DNA of 49,952 bases. It comes from Rickettsiaceae bacterium. GTDB lineage: Bacteria > Pseudomonadota > Alphaproteobacteria > Rickettsiales > UBA6187. The translations under genes and the position numbers were made by a program. Under the pieces are notes generated by a model that was not told the origin of the DNA, did no database searches, and saw only the letters and a list, made by a program, of their open reading frames with translations. This document shows positions 9,049 through 16,967 of the stretch, piece after piece (position 1 is the first letter of the stretch; every line of letters begins with the position of its first letter). Where the stretch lies: the NCBI GenBank assembly GCA_021323415.1, contig JAJONM010000005.1:1-49952 (forward strand), in the 5' to 3' direction.

Positions 9049-10551
9049 TTACCAAATCTTTTTACCACTGCCAGGAATGCCATATTTTTCCCAATCGCGG
9101 GTGACTTTCTCGATGACTTCCTCATCCATAGCAATTTTCATCCCCCATTCGCGGTTGGTTTCTGGCGGTAGTTTATTAGTAGCATCAAACCCAACTTTAC
9201 TGCCAAGGCCTGATTCAGGCGAGGCAAAATCGAGGTAATCTATCGGGGTATTTTCTATGAATGTCATATCGCGTGCCGGGTCCATACGGGTGGAGATTGC
9301 CCAGATAACATCCTTCCAATCGCGCACATTAATATCGTCATCAACTACGATAACGAATTTGGTATACATAAACTGGCGCAGGTACGACCACACACCCATC
9401 ATCACACGCTTGGCGTGTCCTGGGTATGCTTTCTTCATGGAAACAACTGCAACGCGGTAAGAGCAGCCTTCCGGTGGAAGCCAAAAATCTACAATTTCAG
9501 GGAATTGTTGCTTTAGCAGCGGCACAAAAACTTCATTTAGCGCCTCACCCAAAACCGATGGCTCATCAGGTGGGCGGCCAGTATAAGTGCTAAGGTATAT
9601 CGGGTTTTTACGCATTGTAATGGCTGTGATGGTAAACACCGGGAATTGCTCCACCGAATTATAATAGCCTGTATGGTCGCCATAAGGACCTTCATCGCCA
9701 TAACAGTCAAGGCTCACATAGCCTTCCAGCACAATTTCTGCCTCTGCCGGAACTTTCAGCGGGATAGTTTTACAATCTACTAGCTCTACTTTTTTACCAC
9801 GTAAGAGTCCTGAAAACTGGTATTCGGAAAGCGTTTCTGGCACTGGGGTTACTGCAGCAAGGATTGTTGCCGGGTCTGCACCAATTACGGCTGCCGCCGG
9901 GAACGGCTCAGGTCTGCTTTCGCCCCACCGTTTATGTTGCTGCGCCCCGCCACGGTGTTTCAGCCAGCGCATAAGAGTTGTGTTTTTACCCGTTACCTGC
10001 ATGCGGTAAATGCCGAGGTTGAAGTTGTCTTCTGCGCTACCAGTAGGCCCTTTAGTTACTACCAAAGGCCAAGTAATTAGTGGTGCTGGCTCATTTGGCC
10101 AGCAGGTCTGGATAGGCAGTTTTGCTAAATCAATGTCATCACCAGTTAATACAACTTCCTGACATGGCGCCTTTCCAACTGTTTTTGGCGACATGCTCAT
10201 CACTTTTTTTAGGATTGGCAGCATTTCCCATGCTTCTTTCCATCCACCCGGAGGTTCTGGCTGTTTGAGAAATGCCAGCGTTTCTCCAATTTCACGTAGC
10301 TTTTCTGGTGTAGAATCCATGCCTTTTGCAACACGTTCTACTGTACCAAACAGGTTTACCAACACCGGAATATCTGATTTACCGTTTGGTGTTATTACAT
10401 TCTCAAATAATATGGCAGGTCCACCTTCTGCAATCACACGAGTTTGGATTTCCGTCATTTCAAGAAATGTTGAAACTGGCTCGCTAACACGCACCAGGTC
10501 GCCGTCTTTTTCCAGTTGGGTGATAAAATCTTGTAAGGATGAATATGGCAT
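9049..10551 (-). CDS. ubiD: UbiD family 4-hydroxy-3-polyprenylbenzoate decarboxylase
   Basis: A 500-aa prenylated-FMN-dependent decarboxylase of ubiquinone synthesis, cytoplasmic. It carries [10 protein letters not shown] with the adjacent [12 protein letters not shown] segment (cofactor and metal binding) and [11 protein letters not shown] containing the conserved acid near the active site. Length is normal. Its ATG overlaps the stop of the upstream RelE-type toxin gene by one base (TAATG), so ubiD is probably translated from a transcript that also carries the toxin-antitoxin genes. The flavin prenyltransferase UbiX is not in the window. Confidence 0.93.
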   Translation of the reverse strand: MPYSSLQDFITQLEKDGDLVRVSEPVSTFLEMTEIQTRVIAEGGPAILFENVITPNGKSDIPVLVNLFGTVERVAKGMDSTPEKLREIGETLAFLKQPEPPGGWKEAWEMLPILKKVMSMSPKTVGKAPCQEVVLTGDDIDLAKLPIQTCWPNEPAPLITWPLVVTKGPTGSAEDNFNLGIYRMQVTGKNTTLMRWLKHRGGAQQHKRWGESRPEPFPAAAVIGADPATILAAVTPVPETLSEYQFSGLLRGKKVELVDCKTIPLKVPAEAEIVLEGYVSLDCYGDEGPYGDHTGYYNSVEQFPVFTITAITMRKNPIYLSTYTGRPPDEPSVLGEALNEVFVPLLKQQFPEIVDFWLPPEGCSYRVAVVSMKKAYPGHAKRVMMGVWSYLRQFMYTKFVIVVDDDINVRDWKDVIWAISTRMDPARDMTFIENTPIDYLDFASPESGLGSKVGFDATNKLPPETNREWGMKIAMDEEVIEKVTRDWEKYGIPGSGKKIW

Positions 10552-10820
10552 TATTTATAAACTTCTTTCCTATGAGCTACCCTTGTTATCTCAATAAGTC
10601 TTATATCAGGAATTATCCTATAAACAATGCAGTAATCCTCTATCCGAAGCCGCCATAACCCATATAATTCATGTTGTAACGATTTAGAAAAAACAGTTGG
10701 CGGGCTTTGTCTTAGTACTTTTTCTTCAAATCTTTCTATTAAAAATAGTGCCTTATCTTTACCAAGTTTGTGCAATTCTTTTTTTGCGCTATGTAATATC
10801 TCAACCTTCCAACTAGTCAT
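10551..10820 (-). CDS. RelE/ParE family type II toxin
   Basis: 89 aa, beginning [16 protein letters not shown] and ending in the typical [21 protein letters not shown] core of the RelE/ParE superfamily. RelE-type members cleave mRNA in the ribosome; ParE-type members hit gyrase. The subgroup is not certain, but the [18 protein letters not shown] pattern favours RelE. The start at 10820 is chosen because it overlaps the antitoxin stop by 8 bp, the usual arrangement. The stop overlaps the ubiD start. Confidence 0.85.
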   Translation of the reverse strand: MTSWKVEILHSAKKELHKLGKDKALFLIERFEEKVLRQSPPTVFSKSLQHELYGLWRLRIEDYCIVYRIIPDIRLIEITRVAHRKEVYK

Positions 10821-11034
10821 CAGATAGCAGCTCCTGCTTAACTGAATCAAGGCTATATCTATCCTCACCCTTTTCCAGCCTACGCAGGGAAATATATAAA
10901 TCTTCCATAACTTCTATATGGTCGTCTATCAATTGCCTGATAAGATGCGACTTTGATCTGCCGGTTATTTCAGCAATAGCACTAAGTCTAGCATCAAGAT
11001 TATCATCCAGTCTTATAGAAATAGGCGTTGTCAT
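10813..11034 (-). CDS. Ribbon-helix-helix antitoxin
   Basis: 73 aa. The N-terminus TPISIRLDD is the DNA-binding ribbon of a CopG/RHH protein, followed by two helices containing ITGRSKSHLIRQLI. The C-terminal acidic tail would neutralise the toxin. AGGAG lies 7 nt upstream of the ATG at 11034; a longer reading frame from 11067 has no such site and would cover the operator. It should repress its own operon by binding the palindromes at 11051-11080. Confidence 0.87.
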   Translation of the reverse strand: MTTPISIRLDDNLDARLSAIAEITGRSKSHLIRQLIDDHIEVMEDLYISLRRLEKGEDRYSLDSVKQELLSDD

Positions 11035-11050
11035 CTTTTTTCTCCTTATA

Positions 11051-11080
11051 ACTACATTGTAATACAATGTAGTTAACTAC
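11051..11080. promoter_or_regulatory. Palindromic operators of the toxin-antitoxin operon
   Basis: ACTACATTGTA (11051-11061), one central base, then TACAATGTAGT (11063-11073) form a perfect 11-bp inverted repeat. A second perfect palindrome, GTAGTTAACTAC (11069-11080), overlaps its right side. Both lie 17-46 bp upstream of the antitoxin start, where RHH antitoxins bind as dimers to repress their own genes. Binding itself is inferred. Confidence 0.75.
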
Positions 11081-11103
11081 ACAACAACTAAATTATCTAA
11101 AGT

Positions 11104-11157
11104 TATAAAAGTTAGTGTAATTTCTAATAACTTTAATAAACTAGCCTAACTTTTATA
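11104..11157. repeat. 12-bp inverted repeat upstream of the FAD oxidase
   Basis: TATAAAAGTTAG (11104-11115) is repeated exactly as its reverse complement CTAACTTTTATA (11146-11157), 30 bp apart, ending 21 bp before the oxidase start. It lies between divergent genes. It could be an operator or an mRNA leader hairpin; AT-richness makes chance possible. Confidence 0.4.
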
Positions 11158-11178
11158 TAATTTAATAAAACTAACAAT

Positions 11179-12600
11179 ATGGAACTTTTCAGCAAATATA
11201 ATCCAGCATTAGAAACTGCAAAATACGAGAAAGGCTACCGCTATGGCAAAGGCAAATCCCTATGTGTTGTAAGACCAAAAACCACCAAAGAAGTGGCGGA
11301 AATCCTAAGTATCTGCAATGAAGGTAAAATCCAGGTAGTACCACAAGGTGGAAACACCGGCCTTGTTGGAGCTTCAAACCCTGATCCTAGTGGCTTACAA
11401 CTTGTACTTTCCACGGAACTGCTAAATAAAGATATTTTTAAATTAAACACCACAGATAAAACCGTTCATGTCGGCGCTGGGTTTATATTGGATGAATTAA
11501 ATGCAAAACTAGCAGATAGCAATTTATGGCTTCCCATTGATATTGGCTCTTCTGGCAGTTGTAACATTGGCGGGTTGATTGCCACTAATGCAGCAGGTGG
11601 CCGTTCAGGCAGGTATGGCAATGTAAAAAGCCGCGTCTTAGAACTAACTGTTGTGCTGGCAAGTGGAGAAGTCGTAAGTCACAAGTTGCAAGTTGCAAGC
11701 AAACCGAACTCACTTGCAACTTGCAACTTGCAACTTTCGACTCTTTTACAAGATAATAGCAGCCTTGACTTTGCTAATCCATTTATCGGATCAGAAGGCT
11801 GGTTTGGCATTATAACTGAAGCAGTTATACAGTTAGAACAAATTCCTGCACAATCAGACTCGATTATTATAGTACCAGAAAATGACGCTGCTATCGATAA
11901 GATATTAAACCAATTAAAACAAATTTTTGGCAAAGAACTTACTGCATTTGAAGGAATCTCTGATACTGCCCTAAAACTTGTAGCTAAAAATATCCCTAAT
12001 ACCAGATACCTGCTTGAACATGAAACAACAGCAAGTGATTATGTTTTGCTAGTTGAGATATCTTCATTTGATGTACAGGAAGACTTATCAGAAAAGTTAA
12101 TTTCAGCCATGTCTGACCTTATGGCGACTGGCCTGGTTACTAGCGGGTTGCAGGGTAAACCGGATGTATACTGGCATGTACGCCACCATATTTCAGAGGC
12201 AATCGCAAAAGAAGGTGATGTTATCGCAACCGACATAGCAACTAGTAAAGGATTAGCAAATTTCCGCCATGAAATGACAAAGGAACTACTGGGAAAATAC
12301 CCGTTTTTAATAGTTGTTCCATTTGGTCACGAAATGATTGGAGCTGCTCATTATAACATAATATGGCCGAAAACTGCCCCGCACAGAATTGCACCAGAGG
12401 ATAAACGGACAATCCAACAGCTGGTTTATGACAAAATAGTACATAAATACAATGGCACTTTTAGCACTGAGCACGGCATTGGCCCACATAATCAATGGGC
12501 ATATGATAAATACACTCCGCAAGATATCCGTAACCAGGCTACTGAACTTAAAAATCAGCTTGATCCTAATGGTATTTTAAATCCTAACGTCAGATATTAA
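11179..12600 (+). CDS. FAD-linked oxidase (D-2-hydroxyacid dehydrogenase type)
   Basis: 473 aa of the GlcD/D-2-hydroxyglutarate dehydrogenase type. The N-terminal FAD-binding (PCMH) domain shows QGGNTGLVG (56-64), GSSGSCNIGG and TNAAGGRSGRYGN, and IGSEGWFGIITEAV. The C-terminal oxidase domain contains PFGHEMIGAAHYN and STEHGIG. It oxidises a D-2-hydroxy acid to a 2-oxo acid; which one is not determinable. Residues 167-188 are an unusual insertion encoded by a 66-bp hairpin element (11677-11742), placed between GEVV and the conserved LLQDN-x-x-LDF segment. The frame stays open, so a functional protein is likely. Confidence 0.88.
   Translation: MELFSKYNPALETAKYEKGYRYGKGKSLCVVRPKTTKEVAEILSICNEGKIQVVPQGGNTGLVGASNPDPSGLQLVLSTELLNKDIFKLNTTDKTVHVGAGFILDELNAKLADSNLWLPIDIGSSGSCNIGGLIATNAAGGRSGRYGNVKSRVLELTVVLASGEVVSHKLQVASKPNSLATCNLQLSTLLQDNSSLDFANPFIGSEGWFGIITEAVIQLEQIPAQSDSIIIVPENDAAIDKILNQLKQIFGKELTAFEGISDTALKLVAKNIPNTRYLLEHETTASDYVLLVEISSFDVQEDLSEKLISAMSDLMATGLVTSGLQGKPDVYWHVRHHISEAIAKEGDVIATDIATSKGLANFRHEMTKELLGKYPFLIVVPFGHEMIGAAHYNIIWPKTAPHRIAPEDKRTIQQLVYDKIVHKYNGTFSTEHGIGPHNQWAYDKYTPQDIRNQATELKNQLDPNGILNPNVRY
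11677..11742. repeat. Heptad-word hairpin inserted in frame in the FAD oxidase gene
   Basis: Left arm 11677-11699 and right arm 11720-11742 are reverse complements over 23 nt with two mismatches, bounded by AGTC and GACT. The right side is ACTTGCA repeated three times plus a partial copy; the left is AAGTTGC repeated. The element is exactly 66 bp (22 codons), so the host frame is kept. The encoded peptide HKLQVASKPNSLATCNLQL has no counterpart in the usual family pattern between GEVV and LLQDN. Confidence 0.8.
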
Positions 12601-12686
12601 TTAGGAATTTAGCCACAAACTTGCGCTTCTACTAAAAACGTGCTAAAGGCATGCTTGTGTAAGTTTTAATTTATTAAGGAAAGCCG

Positions 12687-13304
12687 ATGTCTAGGTATAA
12701 AACTATTAATGACGTTAAAGAAGCAATTGCCAAAAATGAGGTAGGAATTATTTTAAGCTTGCCAAAAGGAAGCAAAATACCTGAACTTATAGAGTTTTTA
12801 ACTACCAATCCTGCTATTGAAAAGCTAAGCTTATTCAATAATAAATTAGGAGATGGTAATATAAAATCTATTTTTGACGCTTTAAAAAACAACCGGACAA
12901 TTGAATCAGTTGATATAGACCGCAATGATGTTTCTGATGTTTCTGTCAATTATCTTGCAGAATTACTGTACAATAGTGATAATTTTAAGAACTTAAAAAC
13001 TTTATCTATGAGTGGAAATAATGTGAGCCGTACTGCTGCAAGATCAATTGCCCTTGCTCGCCCATCTCTGGAAGTTAAGGCGATTGCAACAGATGCTGCC
13101 GAAGAAATAGCGCTCACTAAAGAAGATACGGTAAGGGCAACACAAACTCTTAGGAATTTTGATTTTGGGTCTAGTGTTAGAAGGTCACGCGATCAAGGAG
13201 CAACAGAACTTGAATCGAGAACAAGGCGCAATGCAGAGAAGCATAAAGCTAGTGAAAGTCATGCAGATGCCGTCCTAAATACTGCTAATTCTCTTCACCT
13301 TTAA
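12687..13304 (+). CDS. Leucine-rich repeat-like hypothetical protein
   Basis: 205 aa. Residues 20-125 show about three repeats of the ribonuclease-inhibitor LRR type: IEKLSLFNNKLGDGNIKSI, IESVDIDRNDVSDVSVNYL and LKTLSMSGNNVSRTAARSI, roughly 28-33 residues apart. The C-terminal third is charged and probably disordered. AAGGA lies 7 nt before the ATG. No signal peptide or membrane segment. The N-terminus resembles the hypothetical protein at 7672-8391. RI-type LRR proteins are often protein-binding and in host-associated bacteria can be effectors, but nothing here proves secretion. Confidence 0.7.
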   Translation: MSRYKTINDVKEAIAKNEVGIILSLPKGSKIPELIEFLTTNPAIEKLSLFNNKLGDGNIKSIFDALKNNRTIESVDIDRNDVSDVSVNYLAELLYNSDNFKNLKTLSMSGNNVSRTAARSIALARPSLEVKAIATDAAEEIALTKEDTVRATQTLRNFDFGSSVRRSRDQGATELESRTRRNAEKHKASESHADAVLNTANSLHL

Positions 13305-13366
13305 GCATTTAGGTTTTTTAGCTAGAAAATTGTGGCCATTATATTCCATATTGGGTATAAAAAACC

Positions 13367-14080
13367 ATGCACAAATATTTTAATCCAGGTAAATTTACGA
13401 AAATGGCAGATAAAATCCTGCCATTTTCTGCTGTTCTTACAGTTATTTTATTAGCTTTAGGCCTTTATTACGCATTATTTGCATCTCCGGCTGACTATCA
13501 GCAAGGTGAATACGTACGGATAATGTATATACATGTCCCTTCTGCCTGGATGTCGATGATGATTTACAGCTTTATAGCAAGCTTTGGAGCGGCAGGGCTA
13601 ATATGGCGTAACCCGTTATCACACATGGTTGCTATATCTGCAGCGCCAATTGGTGCAGCGTTCACACTGATCTGCCTTGTTACTGGCTCAATGTGGGGCA
13701 AACCTATCTGGGGTACCTGGTGGGTGTGGGATGCAAGGCTTACATCAGTGCTTATATTATTCTTCTTTTACTTAGGATATATGGGGCTTTACAACGCCTA
13801 TGATGATAAAGAACGGGCGGGAAAAACCTCCGCTATCCTTGCTTTAGTCGGGTTAGTTAATATCCCCATAATAAAGTTTTCGGTAGATTTGTGGAACACC
13901 CTGCACCAACCAGCTAGCATTATACGCTCTGGTGGAATTTCGATAGACGGATCAATGATGGCTCCACTTATGCTTATGTTTGCTGCATTTATAAGCCTTT
14001 TTGTCACTTTGGTTTTAATACGCACAAAAACCGAAATCCTGGCGAAAAAAGTAGAGCGCATTCAATTACCTAATAATTAG
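13367..14080 (+). CDS. ccmC: Heme exporter/handling protein CcmC
   Basis: 237-aa inner-membrane protein with six hydrophobic segments. Between helices 3 and 4 lies the tryptophan-rich heme-binding motif WGTWWVWDARLTS. Conserved histidines flank it (IHVPSAW near residue 56 and TLHQPASI near 180). CcmC loads heme onto the chaperone CcmE for cytochrome c maturation, consistent with the cytochrome c1 at 27960. No other ccm gene is nearby, a dispersed arrangement often seen in Rickettsiales. Confidence 0.93.
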   Translation: MHKYFNPGKFTKMADKILPFSAVLTVILLALGLYYALFASPADYQQGEYVRIMYIHVPSAWMSMMIYSFIASFGAAGLIWRNPLSHMVAISAAPIGAAFTLICLVTGSMWGKPIWGTWWVWDARLTSVLILFFFYLGYMGLYNAYDDKERAGKTSAILALVGLVNIPIIKFSVDLWNTLHQPASIIRSGGISIDGSMMAPLMLMFAAFISLFVTLVLIRTKTEILAKKVERIQLPNN

Positions 14081-14261
14081 ATATTTTTGCCACAGTAGTA
14101 AAAAATAAAGTGCACAAATACCACCAAACTATTAGAAATCTAAGGAAATTTTTTTATTTTTTTATATATAGATTGCGTTTATGCTTGTTAATAAAATTTT
14201 AACAAAATTTTGCTATATTTAAGAGAATTTAGTAATGTATACAAAATCTCAGGAGCACAAA

Positions 14262-14999
14262 ATGAGCTTTTTTAGAATTTTTTCATTCCTGTTTGCTTTA
14301 GTTATTGCAACAGCGATTACACCTAGTAATAGCTATGCAAAAAGCGATTCTACTTATGATATGAGGAATATCAATTCGTCTGTAGAAGTTAGCGATCCTA
14401 TTGAGCCAGTAAACAGGGTTATTTATAGTTTCAACCGCTTTCTCGATAAAATCTTGCTAAAGCCTGTAGCAAAAACATATAAAGTTATTGTACCTGAGTT
14501 TGCAAGAAAAGGTATCAGCAACGTTCTACAAAACCTTACTGAACCTGTAACATTCTTTAATGCAGTATTGCAGGGTGACCCCGACCGCGCATTTACTTCG
14601 TTCTGGCGCTTTGCAATAAATAGCACCTGGGGAATTGGCGGCCTTGGTGATGTTGCAGATACGGCAGGATTAAAATTCAGAAAGGAAGATTATGGCCAAA
14701 CTATGGGTGTTTATGGCAGCGGCGGTGGACCATATTTAATGTTACCTATCCTTGGCCCATCTAATGCACGCGATGCGTTTGGTTCAGTAGTAGATATCGT
14801 AGTAGATCCATTTACATATATCTTAGACGATGATGTTTCTTTAGCACGCGGTTTTCTTACTGGGCTTGATAAAAGAGCTGATAGCTTAAGCGTTATTGAT
14901 GAAATCGACAGGGTATCGCTTGATCCATATGCTAGCATTAGAAGCCTATATACGCAAAAGCGTAATAGTGACATACGCAACGGAACAATCAAAAGATAA
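14262..14999 (+). CDS. mlaA: MlaA/VacJ outer-membrane lipid asymmetry protein
   Basis: Removes misplaced phospholipids from the outer leaflet of the outer membrane, handing them to MlaC. About 245 aa. A signal peptide ending SNSYA is followed by the family hallmark DPIEPVNRVIYSFN, then INSTWGIGGLGDVA and EDYGQTMGVYG-x-GGGPYLMLP. The start 14262 has AGGAG 6 nt upstream and gives a clean signal peptide; an ATG at 14235 would add nine polar residues. Unlike E. coli MlaA no lipobox cysteine is visible, so it may not be a lipoprotein. MlaC is encoded separately at 22668. Confidence 0.92.
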   Translation: MSFFRIFSFLFALVIATAITPSNSYAKSDSTYDMRNINSSVEVSDPIEPVNRVIYSFNRFLDKILLKPVAKTYKVIVPEFARKGISNVLQNLTEPVTFFNAVLQGDPDRAFTSFWRFAINSTWGIGGLGDVADTAGLKFRKEDYGQTMGVYGSGGGPYLMLPILGPSNARDAFGSVVDIVVDPFTYILDDDVSLARGFLTGLDKRADSLSVIDEIDRVSLDPYASIRSLYTQKRNSDIRNGTIKR

Positions 15000-15014
15000 T
15001 TAGTATCTTTCAGC

Positions 15015-15052
15015 AAAAGGTCATCTTAAAATAATTAAGATGACCTTTTTTT
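15015..15052 (+). terminator. Rho-independent terminator of mlaA
   Basis: A 15-bp perfect stem, AAAAGGTCATCTTAA (15015-15029) with TTAAGATGACCTTTT (15035-15049), a 5-nt loop and a run of seven T. It is placed 16 bp after the mlaA stop. Confidence 0.9.
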
Positions 15053-15184
15053 ATTCACTAAGTAGTGTGATATATTTACCATTCTTTTTCCATAAACCAT
15101 TGCTTATCTAACACTTTCTCTTGACTTTTTTCGGTATAAACGACAAAGCTAGTATACTTGTAAAAATTTATAAGGAGGCCTTTA

Positions 15185-16084
15185 GTGGGTACTTTTGATT
15201 TAGTATACTGGGATAATAGCTATAATTATATTATGCTAATTAACCTGGCTATTGCAATTTTAGTGTTTAGTTCAATACGTTTTGTTTCGGGAGCCGTTTC
15301 TCATATTAATACTTCGAAAGAGCTTTTTAAAAAGGATAACCCTGCATTTGGTCTTTCCTTAGCTGGCTTGGTTGTTGCAGTTACTATTGTTTTAACAGGC
15401 GCTATTTATGGTGATCCAATTTATACCCTGGAAGATTCAGCTGTATCGGTTGGTTTATATGGCCTTATGGGTTTGGTGCTAATGGCCATAACCCGTGTCA
15501 TTTTTGATAAGATCGCACTACCAAAAATTTCTATCCGTGATGAAATTGTAAAAGGTAATATCTCTGCCGGCCTGGTAGATGCCGGAAATGTTATTGCAAC
15601 AGCTATAATAATCCGCACTATGATGGTGTGGGTAGAGGCTAATACTATTGAGGGCATGGCAGCTGTGCTAACTGGTTTTGTGATATCGCAATTATTGCTT
15701 ACTGCTACTACTTATGTGCGTACACTCCGGTTAAAACAATTAAATGATGGCAAACCGCTACAAGATGAAATCCGCAAAGATAACATAGCTATGGCTGCGC
15801 GTTTTGCTGGCCGCAAAATTGGTTCTGCCTTTGCTATTACTGCCGCTTCAAACATGCTGGTATTTGAATCTTACGACATCCAATGGCTTTTATTAGCATG
15901 GGCTGGAGTTTCTATCATTATGATGGGAGTTTTAAGTATACTTTCTTTTATAGCTAATAAAGTTATCCTAGCAGGTGTTGATATCGATAACGAAATCATT
16001 AATCAACGCAATGCTGCGCTTGGCGTTGTGCAGAGTGTGATTTATATATCACTTGGTTTGTTATTGTCTGAATTGATGTCTTAA
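15185..16084 (+). CDS. DUF350 family membrane protein (tandem duplicated domain)
   Basis: 299 aa, very hydrophobic, with about eight membrane segments arranged as two DUF350 halves. The motif NPAFGLSLAGLVVAV in the first half is echoed by DNIAMAARFAGRKIGSAF in the second. Internal repeats such as IRDEIVKGNISAGLVDAGN fit the same pattern. The biochemical role of DUF350 proteins is unknown. The start is GTG at 15185 with a strong TAAGGAGG 6-7 nt upstream. It ends directly at the heptad hairpin shared with the radC 3' end. Confidence 0.8.
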   Translation: MGTFDLVYWDNSYNYIMLINLAIAILVFSSIRFVSGAVSHINTSKELFKKDNPAFGLSLAGLVVAVTIVLTGAIYGDPIYTLEDSAVSVGLYGLMGLVLMAITRVIFDKIALPKISIRDEIVKGNISAGLVDAGNVIATAIIIRTMMVWVEANTIEGMAAVLTGFVISQLLLTATTYVRTLRLKQLNDGKPLQDEIRKDNIAMAARFAGRKIGSAFAITAASNMLVFESYDIQWLLLAWAGVSIIMMGVLSILSFIANKVILAGVDIDNEIINQRNAALGVVQSVIYISLGLLLSELMS

Positions 16085-16165
16085 GTTGGAACTAAGAACT
16101 TTAGAACTAGGAATTTTAGATTATTTTTCCTAAATTCCTAGTTCCTAGATTCCTAATTCTAGATT
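16085..16165. repeat. Heptad-word hairpin between convergent DUF350 and radC genes
   Basis: Starts on the base after the DUF350 TAA and runs over the radC stop codon (16159-16161). The right side reads as 7-base words (ATTCCTA, GTTCCTA, GATTCCT, AATTCTA). The left side is the complementary set (GGAACTA, AGAACTT, TAGAACT, AGGAATT). The best-matched core is TAGAACTAGGAATTT against AAATTCCTAGTTCCTA with one extra base. It fills the whole gap and could terminate both transcripts. Confidence 0.75.
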
Positions 16166-16869
16166 ATTCCATTCGTCTTAAATGAATAATGCCCTTTAGA
16201 TGAGACTATCAAATGGTCGTGCAGAATCACGCCAATTGTAGCTGCCGCTTGCTGTATTTGTTTGGTCAGGACAATATCTGCTTTTGATGGGGCAGTATCA
16301 CCACTTGGGTGGTTATGCACCATAATGATAGATGAGGCCTCAAGCTGCAAAGCACGTTTTACTACCTCACGCGGATAAACCGGAGTTTGGTCAACTGTGC
16401 CAGTTTCCTGTAGCTCATCAGAAATCAGCATATTTTTGCGGTTAAGAAATAATATACGGAATTGCTCACCATTTAAATGCCCCATACTGGCGCGGCAATA
16501 ATCCAGGAGCGCTTTCCAGCTTTGGAGCACTGGTTTTTCTATCACATCCTCTTTTAGTAATCGCTCAGCAGCCTCTTGCACAGCACGCAGTTGCGCCACC
16601 GCTGATTCGTTCATTCCTTTGATAGTAAGGAGTTCGGATGGATGTGCATTTAATACTTTTGGCAGACTACCAAAACGCGCAATTAAATCTTTCGCTAGTG
16701 GTTTTACATCACCCCTTGGATGAGAAGAAAACAGCAATATCTCCAGCACCTCATAATCCGGCAGACTGCCTTTTTTACCAGCTAAAAACCGTTCGCGCAG
16801 GCGCTGTCGGTGGCCGGTGTAGTGGACTGCCGTGTTTTCTGGTAGGGTGTCAAGTTCGTGCTGTTGCAT
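16159..16869 (-). CDS. radC: RadC family JAB-domain protein
   Basis: 236 aa. The N-terminal part has a helix-hairpin-helix-like segment (LLTIKGMNESAVAQL). The C-terminal JAB/MPN domain carries HNHPSGD (185-191) and D198, the zinc ligands of a JAMM metalloprotease-like site. The name comes from an E. coli DNA repair phenotype, but the molecular role of RadC is not settled. It has its own ATG at 16869 and converges on the DUF350 gene. Confidence 0.92.
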   Translation of the reverse strand: MQQHELDTLPENTAVHYTGHRQRLRERFLAGKKGSLPDYEVLEILLFSSHPRGDVKPLAKDLIARFGSLPKVLNAHPSELLTIKGMNESAVAQLRAVQEAAERLLKEDVIEKPVLQSWKALLDYCRASMGHLNGEQFRILFLNRKNMLISDELQETGTVDQTPVYPREVVKRALQLEASSIIMVHNHPSGDTAPSKADIVLTKQIQQAAATIGVILHDHLIVSSKGHYSFKTNGII

Positions 16870-16904
16870 GGGGGGTAGTATAGAGCGGCTTGTGACTTGT
16901 GGCT

Positions 16905-16967
16905 AGTAAGAATTAGGAATTTAGGAATCTTAGGTTCCTGGTTCTTAAGTTTCTAATTCCACTTACT
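16905..16967. repeat. Heptad-word hairpin overlapping the map stop codon
   Basis: AGTAAG at 16905-16910 pairs with CTTACT at 16962-16967. Inside, GAATTAG, GAATTTA, GGAATCT face GTTCCTG, GTTCTTA, AGTTTCT, AATTCCA as imperfect complementary 7-base words. The right arm overlaps the stop codon of map (16963-16965, minus strand). It lies between map and radC, transcribed in the same direction. Confidence 0.7.

Noticed and set aside
11104..11157. Insertion-sequence remnant from the 12-bp inverted repeat
   Set aside because: There is no transposase fragment between or near the arms. The AT-rich repeat is more likely regulatory or chance.
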